Assembly (NCBI GenBank): GCA_017465865.1
Contig: JAFTVF010000011.1
Coordinates: 1 to 64,000, forward strand
Length of the DNA stretch: 64,000 nucleotides
Source of the DNA: Clostridia bacterium
Lineage (GTDB): Bacteria; Bacillota; Clostridia; Christensenellales; Borkfalkiaceae
Reading direction: 5' to 3'
In this document: in pieces, positions 35,525 through 45,522 of the stretch
Position numbering within the stretch: position 1 is the stretch's first letter
Layout: the number at the start of each line of letters is the position of its first letter
Translations under genes and position numbers: made by a program
The notes under the pieces: generated by a model
The model's database searches: none
The model's input: only the letters and a program-made list of their open reading frames with translations
Told to the model about the DNA's origin: nothing

Positions 35525-36786
35525 TTCATCACCTCCATAGGGTCTGCGATCTTACCTGCTATCGCGCTCGCCGCAGCCACCGCGGGGGAAGCAAGATACA
35601 CTTCGCTGTCCACGTGCCCCATACGCCCGACGAAGTTTCTGTTCGTCGTCGCCACCGCGCGTTCGCCCGCCGCAAGGATACCCATGTATCCGCCGAGACA
35701 AGGCCCGCAGGTGGGCGTGGATACCACGCAGCCCGCTTCGATAAAGATCTTCAAAAGCCCGTTTTCCATGGCTTTAAGATAAATATCCTGCGTTGCGGGA
35801 ATGACGATCGCACGCACGTGCTTGGCTACCTTTTTGCCCTTGAATATCTCCGCCGCTTCCGCAAGATCCTTATAATGCCCGTTGGTACACGAGCCGATAA
35901 CGACCTGATCGATCTTCACGTCGCCGATCTCGTCGAACGTTTTCGTGTTTTCGGGCAAATGCGGGAACGCGACCGTGGATTTCACTTCCGACAAATCGAT
36001 TTCGTATACCGCGTCGTATGCCGCGTCTTCGTCCGCTTTATACGCCGTATACGTGCGGTCGGAACGTTCCTTGATATACGCTTCCGTCTGTTCGTCCACT
36101 TCGAAAATACCGTTCTTTGCGCCCGCTTCGATCGCCATATTCGAAATGGTCAAACGGTCGTAAACGGTGAGCGAGCTTACGCCCTCGCCGACGAACTCCA
36201 TCGATTTATACAGCGCGCCGTCCACGCCGATCTTGCCGATGATATGCAAAATCACGTCTTTTCCCGACACGTATTTGTTGAGCTTGCCTTTGAGCACGAA
36301 CTTGACCGCGGACGGAACTTTGAACCAAGCCTTGCCCGTCGCCATACCGCACGCCATATCCGTAGAGCCTACGCCCGTCGAAAACGCGCCGAGCGCGCCG
36401 TACGTGCAGGTATGCGAATCCGCGCCGATGACGACGTCCCCGGGCACGACCAGACCCTTTTCGGGGAGCAATGCGTGCTCGATGCCCATACGGCCTACGT
36501 CGTAGAAATGGGTTACTTCGTGTTCGTTACAAAAGTCACGGCACATTTTGCACTGCGCCGCCGCTTTGATGTCCTTATTCGGCGCGAAATGGTCCATGAC
36601 CATCGTTACTTTGTCCTTGTCGAACACGTCCTTTGCGCCGATGCGTTCAAACTCACGGATCGCTACGGGGGAGGTGATGTCGTTGCCGAGCACCCGATCG
36701 AGATCGACCAAAATGAGCTGACCCGCTTCTACTTTGTCCAAGCCCGCGTGCGCCGCGAGAATTTTTTGCGTCATTGTCATTGACAT
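35521..36786 (-). CDS. leuC: 3-Isopropylmalate dehydratase large subunit
   Basis: 421 residues, the short homoaconitase-like class of LeuC. Fe-S ligands appear in [13 protein letters not shown] and [23 protein letters not shown] carries an active-site segment. It binds one [4Fe-4S] cluster, which makes leucine synthesis oxygen-sensitive in this anaerobe. It begins 24 bp after hairpin array C. Confidence 0.96.
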   Translation of the reverse strand: MSMTMTQKILAAHAGLDKVEAGQLILVDLDRVLGNDITSPVAIREFERIGAKDVFDKDKVTMVMDHFAPNKDIKAAAQCKMCRDFCNEHEVTHFYDVGRMGIEHALLPEKGLVVPGDVVIGADSHTCTYGALGAFSTGVGSTDMACGMATGKAWFKVPSAVKFVLKGKLNKYVSGKDVILHIIGKIGVDGALYKSMEFVGEGVSSLTVYDRLTISNMAIEAGAKNGIFEVDEQTEAYIKERSDRTYTAYKADEDAAYDAVYEIDLSEVKSTVAFPHLPENTKTFDEIGDVKIDQVVIGSCTNGHYKDLAEAAEIFKGKKVAKHVRAIVIPATQDIYLKAMENGLLKIFIEAGCVVSTPTCGPCLGGYMGILAAGERAVATTNRNFVGRMGHVDSEVYLASPAVAAASAIAGKIADPMEVMK

Positions 36787-36809
36787 AATATTTATCTCCT
36801 AAAAGTCGA

Positions 36810-37073
36810 GTGAAATGCAACCTGCGTTTGCGTGAATAGAAAACTTCGTTTTCGTGAATTGCCCTTACGGGCGTAAATTGCAACCTATGGTTGCGTTATG
36901 GAATTATTTTAACGCCTTTATTGCACTTACAATTATAATTGTATAAACTTTACCGCAACGCATTTCGGAGAAATGCAATTCACGACGGCACAAGCCGTCA
37001 ATTCACTGAGCGTTAGCGAAAATTCACGCACAGTACGCGCAATTCACGCAAAGCTACGCTTTGCCTATTTCAC
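36810..37073. repeat. Hairpin array C (ilvD-leuC gap)
   Basis: Four left units, a core that starts GTTATGGAATTATT but carries about 45 bp of extra AT-rich sequence before CGCAAC, and five right units ending in ATTTCAC. Hairpins include GAAAAC-TTC-GTTTTC, GCCC-TTAC-GGGC, GACGGC-ACAA-GCCGTC and GCAAAG-CTA-CTTTGC type stems. The TGA stop of ilvD is part of the last unit (read GTGAAATAG on the minus strand). Confidence 0.9.
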
Positions 37074-38728
37074 TTATTGATAATCGCGCCTTTGTCGGCG
37101 GAGCTGACCTGCGCGGCGTAGCGTTTGAGATATCCGCTTACTTCTTTTTTCTTGATCGGCATTTCCGCCTTGCGCTTTGCAAGCTCTTCGTCGGAAACGT
37201 TGAGCTTGATCGAATAGTTCGGGATATCAATGGAAATGATATCGCCGTTCTTCACGTACGCGATCACGCCGCCACTAACCGCTTCGGGAGAAACGTGCCC
37301 GATCGAAGCGCCGCGCGTTGCGCCCGAAAATCTTCCGTCGGTGATCAGCGCCACGTCCTTATCCAAGCCCATACCCGCGATTGCCGAGGTCGGCGAAAGC
37401 ATTTCGCGCATACCCGGTCCGCCCGCAGGGCCTTCGTTGCGAATCACGACCACGTCGCCTTTTACGATCTTGCCCGCGTAGATCGCCGAGATACATTCTT
37501 CCTCGCTCTCGAATACCTTTGCGGGTCCTTCGTGCACGAGCATTTCAGGCGCGACCGCCGCGCGTTTTACCACGCAGCCGTCGGGCGCGAGATTGCCTTT
37601 GAGCACTGCGATACCGCCCGTTTTACCGAACGCGTTTTCGGGTTTTCTGATGACTTCCTCGTCGAGGTTTTCAACGCCCACGAGGTTTTCTTTCATCGTC
37701 TTGCCCGTACAAGTCATTACGCTCGTATCTAACAGATTAAGCGCTTCCAGCTCTTTCAGTACCGCGTGCACGCCGCCCGCTTCGTTCAAGTCCTCCATAT
37801 ACGTCGGACCTGCGGGCGCGAGATGGCAAAGGTTGGGCGTCTTTTCGCTGATCGCGTTGACCTCGTCGAGATCGAACGGAACACCGCATTCGTTCGCGAT
37901 CGCAGGCAGGTGCAGCATACTGTTCGTCGAACAGCCGAGCGCCATGTCCGCGGTGATCGCGTTTTTGATCGCCGCCGCCGTCATGATATCGCGGGGACGG
38001 ATATTCTTTTTCACCAGCTCCATTACCTGCATACCCGCGTGCTTCGCAAGCTCGATACGCGCGGAATATACCGCGGGGATCGTGCCGTTGCCACGAAGAC
38101 CCATACCGAGCACTTCGGTAAGGCAGTTCATCGAATTCGCCGTATACATACCCGAGCAAGAACCGCAGGTAGGGCATACTTTTCTTTCGAATTCGATAAG
38201 CTGTTCCTCGTTGATCTTGCCCGCCGTGTACGCGCCGACCGCCTCGAACATACTCGACAGCGAGCGTTTTTTACCGTTCACTCTGCCCGCGAGCATCGGA
38301 CCGCCGCTGACGAATACCGTAGGGATATTCAATCTCGCCGCCGCCATCAAAAGCCCGGGTACGTTCTTGTCGCAATTCGGGATCATAACCAGCCCGTCAA
38401 AGCCGTGCGCTTTGACCATGGCTTCGGTGGAGTCCGCGATCAGGTCGCGGGTAACGAGAGAATATTTCATACCCGTATGCCCCATTGCGATCCCGTCGCA
38501 AACGGTGATCGCAGGGAACATGATCGGCGTACCGCCCGCCATCGCCACGCCGAGTTTTACGGCTTGGGCGATCTTGTCGAGGTTGGTATGCCCGGGCACG
38601 ATCTCGTTGTAAGAACAAACGACGCCGATAAGCGGGCGGGCTTGCTCCTCGTCCGTAAGCCCGAGCGCATGATACAGCGACCGATGCGGCGCGTTGTGAA
38701 ATCCGTCTACTATTGTGTCTTTAATCAT
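37070..38728 (-). CDS. ilvD: Dihydroxy-acid dehydratase
   Basis: 552 residues. Cluster ligands appear in NCDKNVPG and [33 protein letters not shown] is the C-terminal active-site region. It dehydrates dihydroxy acids to 2-oxo acids for valine, isoleucine and leucine. The stop codon lies inside hairpin array C. It is preceded by hairpin array D, 26 bp before the ATG. Confidence 0.96.
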   Translation of the reverse strand: MIKDTIVDGFHNAPHRSLYHALGLTDEEQARPLIGVVCSYNEIVPGHTNLDKIAQAVKLGVAMAGGTPIMFPAITVCDGIAMGHTGMKYSLVTRDLIADSTEAMVKAHGFDGLVMIPNCDKNVPGLLMAAARLNIPTVFVSGGPMLAGRVNGKKRSLSSMFEAVGAYTAGKINEEQLIEFERKVCPTCGSCSGMYTANSMNCLTEVLGMGLRGNGTIPAVYSARIELAKHAGMQVMELVKKNIRPRDIMTAAAIKNAITADMALGCSTNSMLHLPAIANECGVPFDLDEVNAISEKTPNLCHLAPAGPTYMEDLNEAGGVHAVLKELEALNLLDTSVMTCTGKTMKENLVGVENLDEEVIRKPENAFGKTGGIAVLKGNLAPDGCVVKRAAVAPEMLVHEGPAKVFESEEECISAIYAGKIVKGDVVVIRNEGPAGGPGMREMLSPTSAIAGMGLDKDVALITDGRFSGATRGASIGHVSPEAVSGGVIAYVKNGDIISIDIPNYSIKLNVSDEELAKRKAEMPIKKKEVSGYLKRYAAQVSSADKGAIINK

Positions 38729-38754
38729 AATAATTTCCTTTATCGTGAATAGAT

Positions 38755-38943
38755 AGCTACGCTATCGTGAATTTTCGCTATCGCTCAGTGAATTGACGGC
38801 TACGCCGTCGTGAATTGCATTTCTACGAAATGCGTTATTGAATTATTCCACAACGCAACGCTATGCGTTGCAATTCACGCTCTGAAAGGGCAATTCATGA
38901 AAACGAAGTTTTCTATTCACGCAACCGTCAGGTTGCAATTCAC
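38755..38943. repeat. Hairpin array D (ilvC-ilvD gap)
   Basis: Four left units (ATAGC-TAC-GCTAT, TTCGC-TATC-GCTCA, GACGGC-TAC-GCCGTC, GCATTTC-TAC-GAAATGC), core GTTATTGAATTATTCCACAAC, then four right units (GCAACGC-TAT-GCGTTGC and others). On the minus strand it begins 3 nt after the ilvC stop. Confidence 0.92.
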
Positions 38944-38946
38944 CGT

Positions 38947-39984
<1,038 letters not shown>

Positions 39985-40001
39985 TTATAAATTTATTTTT
40001 A

Positions 40002-40502
40002 TTATTTGTCCAAAAGAGTTACCGTGCCGCGGTCGAGCGCTACGATACCCGTACGGCACATTTCCAAGATCCCGAAAGGCTGCATGAGCTTGACGAACGC
40101 GTCGATCTTCGACGGATTCCCCGTAACCTCGATACACATACCCTCGGTAGAATAATCGATAACGCTTGCCCTAAACACGTCCACCGCCGTCATAATATCG
40201 CTGCGGTTTTCCGATTGATTACGGACTTTGATTAGCATCAGCTCGCGCTTTATAGGCTCGTCTTCGAGCACCTCGACTTTCTTTACCACGTACAGCTTTT
40301 TCAGTTGATTGATGAGCTGTTCTTTCACGTAATCGTCGCCACGCATACTGATCGTGATACGGGAATATTCACTGTGCTCCGTTTCGCCCACGGTGAGCGC
40401 GTCAATGTTAAAGCCGCGGCGGGTGAACATTGCCGTTACGCGGGTCAGAACGCCCGATTTGTTGTCTACGTATACTGCAATCACAAAATTCTTGTTTTCC
40501 AT
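40002..40502 (-). CDS. ilvN: Acetolactate synthase regulatory subunit
   Basis: 166 residues. N-terminal ACT domain (VIAVYVDNKSGVLTRVTAMFTRRGFNIDALTVG) and a C-terminal domain that contacts the catalytic subunit. It confers feedback inhibition, normally by valine. It lies 12 bp after ilvB in the operon. Confidence 0.95.
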   Translation of the reverse strand: MENKNFVIAVYVDNKSGVLTRVTAMFTRRGFNIDALTVGETEHSEYSRITISMRGDDYVKEQLINQLKKLYVVKKVEVLEDEPIKRELMLIKVRNQSENRSDIMTAVDVFRASVIDYSTEGMCIEVTGNPSKIDAFVKLMQPFGILEMCRTGIVALDRGTVTLLDK

Positions 40503-40514
40503 CTCCGACCCTCC

Positions 40515-42194
40515 TTATTTCACTTTCGTAATAATGTCGCTGATCGCGCCGCCGGGAGGCAACATGGGCAGAACGAACTCGTCCTTGTCGATCCGCGTAT
40601 CGATCACGACGGGCTTGCCCGACTCGATCGCCTTTTCAAACGCGCGCTTGAATTCCACGGGCGTTTCCGCCAAATACCCCTCCGCGCCGAACGATTCCGC
40701 GAGTTTTACGAAATCCGTCTTCCGCGTGAGCACGGTGTTCGAATAGCGTTTCCCGAAGAACAGGGTCTGCCACTGTCTTACCATACCCAGCACGCCGTTG
40801 TTCATGAGTACGATCACGACGGGGATCTTGTAAGTAACCGCCGTTGCCAGCTCGTTGAGGTTCATACCGAAGCTCCCGTCGCCCGTGATCAGCACTACGG
40901 GGTCTTTCGTCGCCACGTACGCGCCCATCGCCGCGCCAAGCCCGAAGCCCATCGTGCCCAAACCGCCGCTTGAAACAAATCTTCTCGGTCCGTCGAATTC
41001 CACGTACTGCGCCGTCCACATTTGGTGCTGACCTACGTCGGTCGCAATCACCGTGTCGGGTTTCTTCAAATCGTTGATGATCTCGAATACCTGTTTGGGG
41101 GTAAGCGAAGCGGTCGAAGCCGCCGCGATCTCCTCTTCAAACTGTTTTTCTTCTTTTTTAAGCTCCTCGACCCGTACGAGCCATTCGGGGTGGTTTTGCT
41201 CCTCGCACTTCTGCGCGATCCGCTTGAACGAATCCTCTACGTCGCCCACAAGCCCCAAATCCACGCGTACGTTCTTGTTGACTTCCGCGCTGTCGGGATC
41301 GAGCTGAATAATACGGCTCTTTTTCGCGAATTTGGCAACGTTCCCCGTCGCTCTGTCGGAGAAACGCACGCCTACCGCAAGGATAAGATCCGCTTCGTTT
41401 TGGGACATCGACGAAGCGTAATGCCCGTGCATACCCTGCATACCGAGGAAACGCTCGTTGTCCTGCGGTACGGCGGAAAGCCCCATAAACGAACAGCCGA
41501 TTGCTGCGTCGATCTTTTCCGCAAACGCCACGATGTCCGCGCCCATGCCAAGCCCCGCCGCGCCGCCGCCGACGTAGATATACGGCTTTTTCGCTTCGGA
41601 AATCAGCTTCACCGCCTCGTCGATCAGGCTTTCTTTTACCTTAGGCAGAGGGATCTTCTCCACCACGGGCTGCGGCTCGTATTCGTACTGCGCCACCTGC
41701 ACGTCCTTGGGAATATCGACGAGCACGGGTCCGGGTCTGCCCGATTTCGCGATCGAGAACGCCTCGCGGAGGGTGTCCGCCAGATCCTCGATCTTGTTCA
41801 CGAAATAGTTATGCTTGGTGATCGGCAGGGTTACGCCCGTAATGTCGATCTCTTGGAAACTGTCTTTCCCGATCAGCGAGCAGGGCACGTTGCCCGTAAT
41901 CGCGACCATGGGGATACTGTCGAGCATAGCGGTTGCGATACCCGTAACGAGGTTGGTCGCACCCGGACCGCTGGTGGCGATACATACGCCGACCTTGCCC
42001 GTCGCGCGAGAATACCCGTCCGCGGCATGCGCCGCACCCTGTTCGTGCGCCGTCAATACGTGATTGATTTTGTCTTTATATTCGTACAATGCGTCGTAGA
42101 TATTGATAACCTGACCGCCGGGATAGCCGAACACGTCGGTTACGCCCTGTTCGATCAAGGTTTGAATTAAAATTTGTGCGCCTGTCAATTTCAT
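40515..42194 (-). CDS. ilvB: Acetolactate synthase catalytic subunit
   Basis: 559 residues. Thiamine diphosphate enzyme: catalytic Glu in LTAHEQGAAHAADGYSR, and the ThDP/Mg motif from GDGSFGMNLNELAT to the following NN. It condenses pyruvate with pyruvate or 2-oxobutanoate. The N-terminal TGAQILIQTLIEQGVTDVFGYPGG is typical of the biosynthetic anabolic enzyme. It starts 13 bp after leuA. Confidence 0.97.
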   Translation of the reverse strand: MKLTGAQILIQTLIEQGVTDVFGYPGGQVINIYDALYEYKDKINHVLTAHEQGAAHAADGYSRATGKVGVCIATSGPGATNLVTGIATAMLDSIPMVAITGNVPCSLIGKDSFQEIDITGVTLPITKHNYFVNKIEDLADTLREAFSIAKSGRPGPVLVDIPKDVQVAQYEYEPQPVVEKIPLPKVKESLIDEAVKLISEAKKPYIYVGGGAAGLGMGADIVAFAEKIDAAIGCSFMGLSAVPQDNERFLGMQGMHGHYASSMSQNEADLILAVGVRFSDRATGNVAKFAKKSRIIQLDPDSAEVNKNVRVDLGLVGDVEDSFKRIAQKCEEQNHPEWLVRVEELKKEEKQFEEEIAAASTASLTPKQVFEIINDLKKPDTVIATDVGQHQMWTAQYVEFDGPRRFVSSGGLGTMGFGLGAAMGAYVATKDPVVLITGDGSFGMNLNELATAVTYKIPVVIVLMNNGVLGMVRQWQTLFFGKRYSNTVLTRKTDFVKLAESFGAEGYLAETPVEFKRAFEKAIESGKPVVIDTRIDKDEFVLPMLPPGGAISDIITKVK

Positions 42195-42207
42195 AACTGA
42201 TTACTCC

Positions 42208-43869
42208 TTATTTTAACATTCTGTTTACCGCGGATACGAGCGCGCGCACAGACGAGGTCATAATATCGCTGTGTATTCCCGTACCCCAATAGGTCTTGCC
42301 GTCCGCTACGATCGATACGTACGAAGCCGCTTTCGCAGAGGATTTTTCCTCCAAAGCGTGCTGAACGTAACCGTCGAGCAGATAGTCTTTTCCGATCGTT
42401 TGTTTAATCGCGTTGCTCACGCAGTCCAGCCTGCCGTTGCCACGCGCTTCCACCGTCTGCGTTTTGCCAAGATACTCAATCTCCACTTTTCCAAGCACCT
42501 CGTCCGCGCCCACGTTCTCGTACGTTGCGCCTACCACGCAGAGCTTGTCGTGTAAATTCACGAAATCGCGGATAAAGATCTCGTACACTTCCTGCGCGGA
42601 AAGCTCTTTATGCGCGTGGTCGGAAATGCTCTTGACGTGATAGCCGAACACCTCGCGCATTTTCGGAGGCAGAACGAGCTTGAACTGCGTTTCGAGGATA
42701 TATCCGATCCCGCCTTTGCCCGATTGAGAATTGATGCGGATAACGTCCGCCTCGTACACTCTGCCAACGTCGGCAGGGTCGAGCGGGAGATAGGGAACGG
42801 TCCAAGTATCCGTGCCTTTTTCTACCCGATATTTCATGCCCTTCGCGATCGCGTCCTGATGCGAGCCCGAGAACGCCGCGAACACGAGCGCGCCGCTGTA
42901 CGGCTGTCTTTCGCTCACTTTCATACGCGTTACCCGTTCGTAGACTTCGGTGATCGCGGGCAGGTCGGAAAGATCCAGCTCGGGATCGACCCCCTGCGAA
43001 TACATATTCAAGGCAAGCGTGATGATATCCACGTTCCCCGTTCTTTCGCCGTTGCCAAACAGCGTACCCTCGATACGGTCGCCGCCTGCAAGCAAGCCCA
43101 TTTCACTGTCCGCGACGGCACAGCCTCTATCGTTGTGCGGGTGCAGGGAAATCAAGACGTTTTCGCGGTATTTCAGGTTCTTGCACATATATTCGACCTG
43201 ATTTGCGTACACGTGCGGCATAGAGTGCGACACCGTAACGGGCAGGTTGATAATCGCCTTATCGTCCGCAGTCGGCTGCCAGATATCCAGCACCGCGTTA
43301 CAGATCTCCGCCGCAAATTCGGGCTCTGTGCCCGTAAAACTCTCGGGCGAATACTCGAACGTGATCTTGCCCTCCGCCTTTTCCTTGTACTGCTTACACA
43401 GCTTCGCACCGAAAATCGCAATATCGACGATCTCTTTCTTTTCCCGCTTGAACACCTGCTGGCGCTGTGCGACGGAAGTCGAATTGTACAAATGCACGAT
43501 CGCCTTTTTCGCGCCCTTTAACGCCTCGAACGTCTTTGCAATGATATGCTCGCGCGATTGCGTAAGCACCTGTATCGTTACGTCGTCGGGGATTAAATTT
43601 TCCTCGATGAGCTTTCGGCAGAACTCATATTCCGTTTCGCTCGCCGCGGGGAAACCGATTTCGATCTCCTTAAAGCCGACCTTGCAGAGCAATTTGAAAA
43701 ATTCGAGCTTTTCCTCTAAGCTCATGGGAATAATCAGCGCTTGGTTGCCGTCGCGAAGATCGACGCTACACCAAACGGGCGGTTTTTCGATACAGGATTT
43801 TTTCGTCCAATCCATCGTTACGCCCTGTGGCTCGAAATATTGTTTTACGTATTTGTTGCTGTTTTTCAT
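42208..43869 (-). CDS. leuA: 2-Isopropylmalate synthase (long, LeuA2 type)
   Basis: 553 residues, the longer class related to fungal and actinobacterial enzymes. VDLRDGNQALI near the start and HPHNDRGCAVADSEMGLLAGGDRIEGTLFGNGERTGN carry the metal and substrate residues. The C-terminal 140 residues are the leucine-sensing regulatory domain. It commits 3-methyl-2-oxobutanoate to leucine. First gene of the operon, directly behind the T-box leader. Confidence 0.96.
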   Translation of the reverse strand: MKNSNKYVKQYFEPQGVTMDWTKKSCIEKPPVWCSVDLRDGNQALIIPMSLEEKLEFFKLLCKVGFKEIEIGFPAASETEYEFCRKLIEENLIPDDVTIQVLTQSREHIIAKTFEALKGAKKAIVHLYNSTSVAQRQQVFKREKKEIVDIAIFGAKLCKQYKEKAEGKITFEYSPESFTGTEPEFAAEICNAVLDIWQPTADDKAIINLPVTVSHSMPHVYANQVEYMCKNLKYRENVLISLHPHNDRGCAVADSEMGLLAGGDRIEGTLFGNGERTGNVDIITLALNMYSQGVDPELDLSDLPAITEVYERVTRMKVSERQPYSGALVFAAFSGSHQDAIAKGMKYRVEKGTDTWTVPYLPLDPADVGRVYEADVIRINSQSGKGGIGYILETQFKLVLPPKMREVFGYHVKSISDHAHKELSAQEVYEIFIRDFVNLHDKLCVVGATYENVGADEVLGKVEIEYLGKTQTVEARGNGRLDCVSNAIKQTIGKDYLLDGYVQHALEEKSSAKAASYVSIVADGKTYWGTGIHSDIMTSSVRALVSAVNRMLK

Positions 43870-43880
43870 ACTATCACCAT

Positions 43881-43929
43881 AAAAAAATCTCTTTCATAAA
43901 AGCGCACGCAAATGCGCTTATGAAAGAGA
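43881..43929 (-). terminator. T-box terminator hairpin
   Basis: TCTCTTTCATAA/TTATGAAAGAGA outer stem with an inner GCGCA/TGCGC stem, followed by T7 on the minus strand. It ends 12 nt before the leuA start and is the default structure when the tRNA is charged. Confidence 0.88.
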
Positions 43930-44168
43930 CGAAGATATTCTCCGCGGTACCACTCTACTTGATGATCGATCATCCGCTTAACGTCTTGAATAAGACTTCT
44001 CTATAACGGGAGAACCCGTCCGAATCTACTTAGCGAATATCGCCGTTCTCTCGGCGGCTCGGGGAGGAGCTATATTCCGAAGACAGTATCGGCTCGCACC
44101 AAACGCCGACTCTCTGAAAGCTGTTTCTTACGGATTTTTATCCCGTCTTTGCCTTTTTTTATTATAAT
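43881..44168 (-). promoter_or_regulatory. T-box leader of the branched-chain amino acid operon
   Basis: The T-box core (complement of 43941-43956) reads AGAGTGGTACCGCGGA. Its TGGT pairs with an ACCA tRNA end, which fits a tRNA with discriminator A such as tRNA-Leu. Upstream is a Stem I region with GGTGCGAGCC-type sequence and a possible specifier CTC (Leu) within GCTCCTC at 44064-44070. The frame of the specifier is uncertain: GCT (Ala) is another reading. Uncharged tRNA should stabilise the antiterminator and turn the operon on. Confidence 0.9.
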
Positions 44169-44174
44169 GTATAT

Positions 44175-44204
44175 ATTTTACTCTATTTTCAATAGATTTG
44201 TCAA
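44175..44204 (-). promoter_or_regulatory. Promoter of the leuA-ridA operon
   Basis: TTGACA (44199-44204), 18 bp spacer, TAAAAT (44175-44180). Transcription starts near 44168 into the T-box leader. Confidence 0.7.
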
Positions 44205-44245
44205 CGGTTTTTCACCGCTTTTTTCGGATTTTCAAAGGAAAATGC

Positions 44246-45310
44246 TTACAATTTATAAACCCAGCCGAATTCGTCCTCGCATTTGCCCCACTGTATCCCC
44301 GTCAGAATATCGTAGAGCTTTTGCGTAACCTCGCCGATCTTGCCCCCGCCAATCACGTATTCCTTGTCGCGATACGCGAGCTTGCCGATAGGAGATACGA
44401 CCGCCGCCGTTCCGCAACCCCAAGCCTCTTCCAGCTTTCCGCTTTCCATTGCCAAAACCAGCTCATCCAAGGACAGCAGTCTTTCTTCTACGGTATACCC
44501 GAGCTTTTTGAGTACCTCGATACAGCTCTTACGCGTGATCCCTGGTAAAATCGAACCGCTGGAAATTTCAGGCGTAACCACCACGCCGTCGATCTTGAAC
44601 ATAACGTTCATTGCACCGACTTCTTCGATATATTTACGCTCTACGCCGTCCAGCCAAAGCACCTGCGAATAGCCTTTCTTCGCCGCCCGCTCACCTGCGC
44701 GCGTGCTCGCCGCGTAGTTCCCACCGCACTTTGCATAGCCCGTACCGCCACGCACCGTACGCACGTCCTCGCTCTCGATCATAATCCCTACGGGATTGAT
44801 CCCCTCCGCGTAATAGCTACCGCTAGGGGAAGCGATAATCATAAACGTCGCTCTGTGCACCGAATGTACGCCGAGCGTTTCGTCGTTCCCGAAAAGATAA
44901 GGACGGAGATATAACGAAGTCCCGAACGATTTCGGCACCCATTTTTCTTCCGTGCGGACGAACGCCGTCAAAAGCTCCAACATATCCTGCTCGTCCATCT
45001 GCGGTAAGCTCATACGCTCCGCCGAGCGGTTCATTCTCTTGATATTTTCCATAGGACGGAAAAGCTGAACGCCACCGTCCGCGCGTCTATACGCTTTCAA
45101 TCCCTCGAAGATTTCCGCGCCGTAATGCAATACGGTGGAGGCGGGGTGCAGAGAGATCCTGCCAAACGGCAGGATACGCGCGTCGTACCAGCCCTTGCCC
45201 TGTTCCCAATCCACGACCAGCATATGATCGGTGAATACTTTTCCAAAGCCTAATTTTTCTTCCGGCGGCATCATTTGGGGAGTCGTCGTTTTCGTGATTT
45301 TGATTTCCAT
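44246..45310 (-). CDS. ilvE: Branched-chain amino acid aminotransferase
   Basis: 354 residues from the ATG at 45310, which follows GGAGG by 9 nt; an upstream ATG at 45361 lacks a site. Class IV PLP enzyme: LHYGAEIFEGLKAYRR, the PLP lysine in GYAKCGGNYAAS, and GTAAVVSPIG. It performs the last step of leucine, isoleucine and valine synthesis. It has its own promoter, and its stop lies 42 bp before the -35 of the leuA operon. Confidence 0.95.
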   Translation of the reverse strand: MEIKITKTTTPQMMPPEEKLGFGKVFTDHMLVVDWEQGKGWYDARILPFGRISLHPASTVLHYGAEIFEGLKAYRRADGGVQLFRPMENIKRMNRSAERMSLPQMDEQDMLELLTAFVRTEEKWVPKSFGTSLYLRPYLFGNDETLGVHSVHRATFMIIASPSGSYYAEGINPVGIMIESEDVRTVRGGTGYAKCGGNYAASTRAGERAAKKGYSQVLWLDGVERKYIEEVGAMNVMFKIDGVVVTPEISSGSILPGITRKSCIEVLKKLGYTVEERLLSLDELVLAMESGKLEEAWGCGTAAVVSPIGKLAYRDKEYVIGGGKIGEVTQKLYDILTGIQWGKCEDEFGWVYKL

Positions 45311-45396
45311 AAATATCCCCTCCGATTTTTTCAGTTTATTCATTTTTTGAATGGGGTACACCCGTTCGATTTGTTTATATAATGAATAATGATATT

Positions 45397-45425
45397 ATCA
45401 TAGCACACTCCAAAAATTAAGTCAA
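45397..45425 (-). promoter_or_regulatory. Promoter of ilvE
   Basis: TTGACT (45420-45425), 17 bp, TATGAT (45397-45402). It gives a leader of about 80 nt with no clear regulatory motif. Confidence 0.6.
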
Positions 45426-45480
45426 CGGATTTTCCGTAAAAAATAAATGTTTTCGAAAAAAATGCCTGATTATTATGGAA

Positions 45481-45507
45481 AAAACGCTCGGCTGAGCCGA
45501 GCGTTTT
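45481..45507 (-). terminator. Terminator of the AGCS symporter gene
   Basis: AAAACGCTCGGC/GCCGAGCGTTTT with a TGA loop. T-runs on both strands. Confidence 0.85.
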
Positions 45508-45522
45508 GTTTGCATGTAGGGC

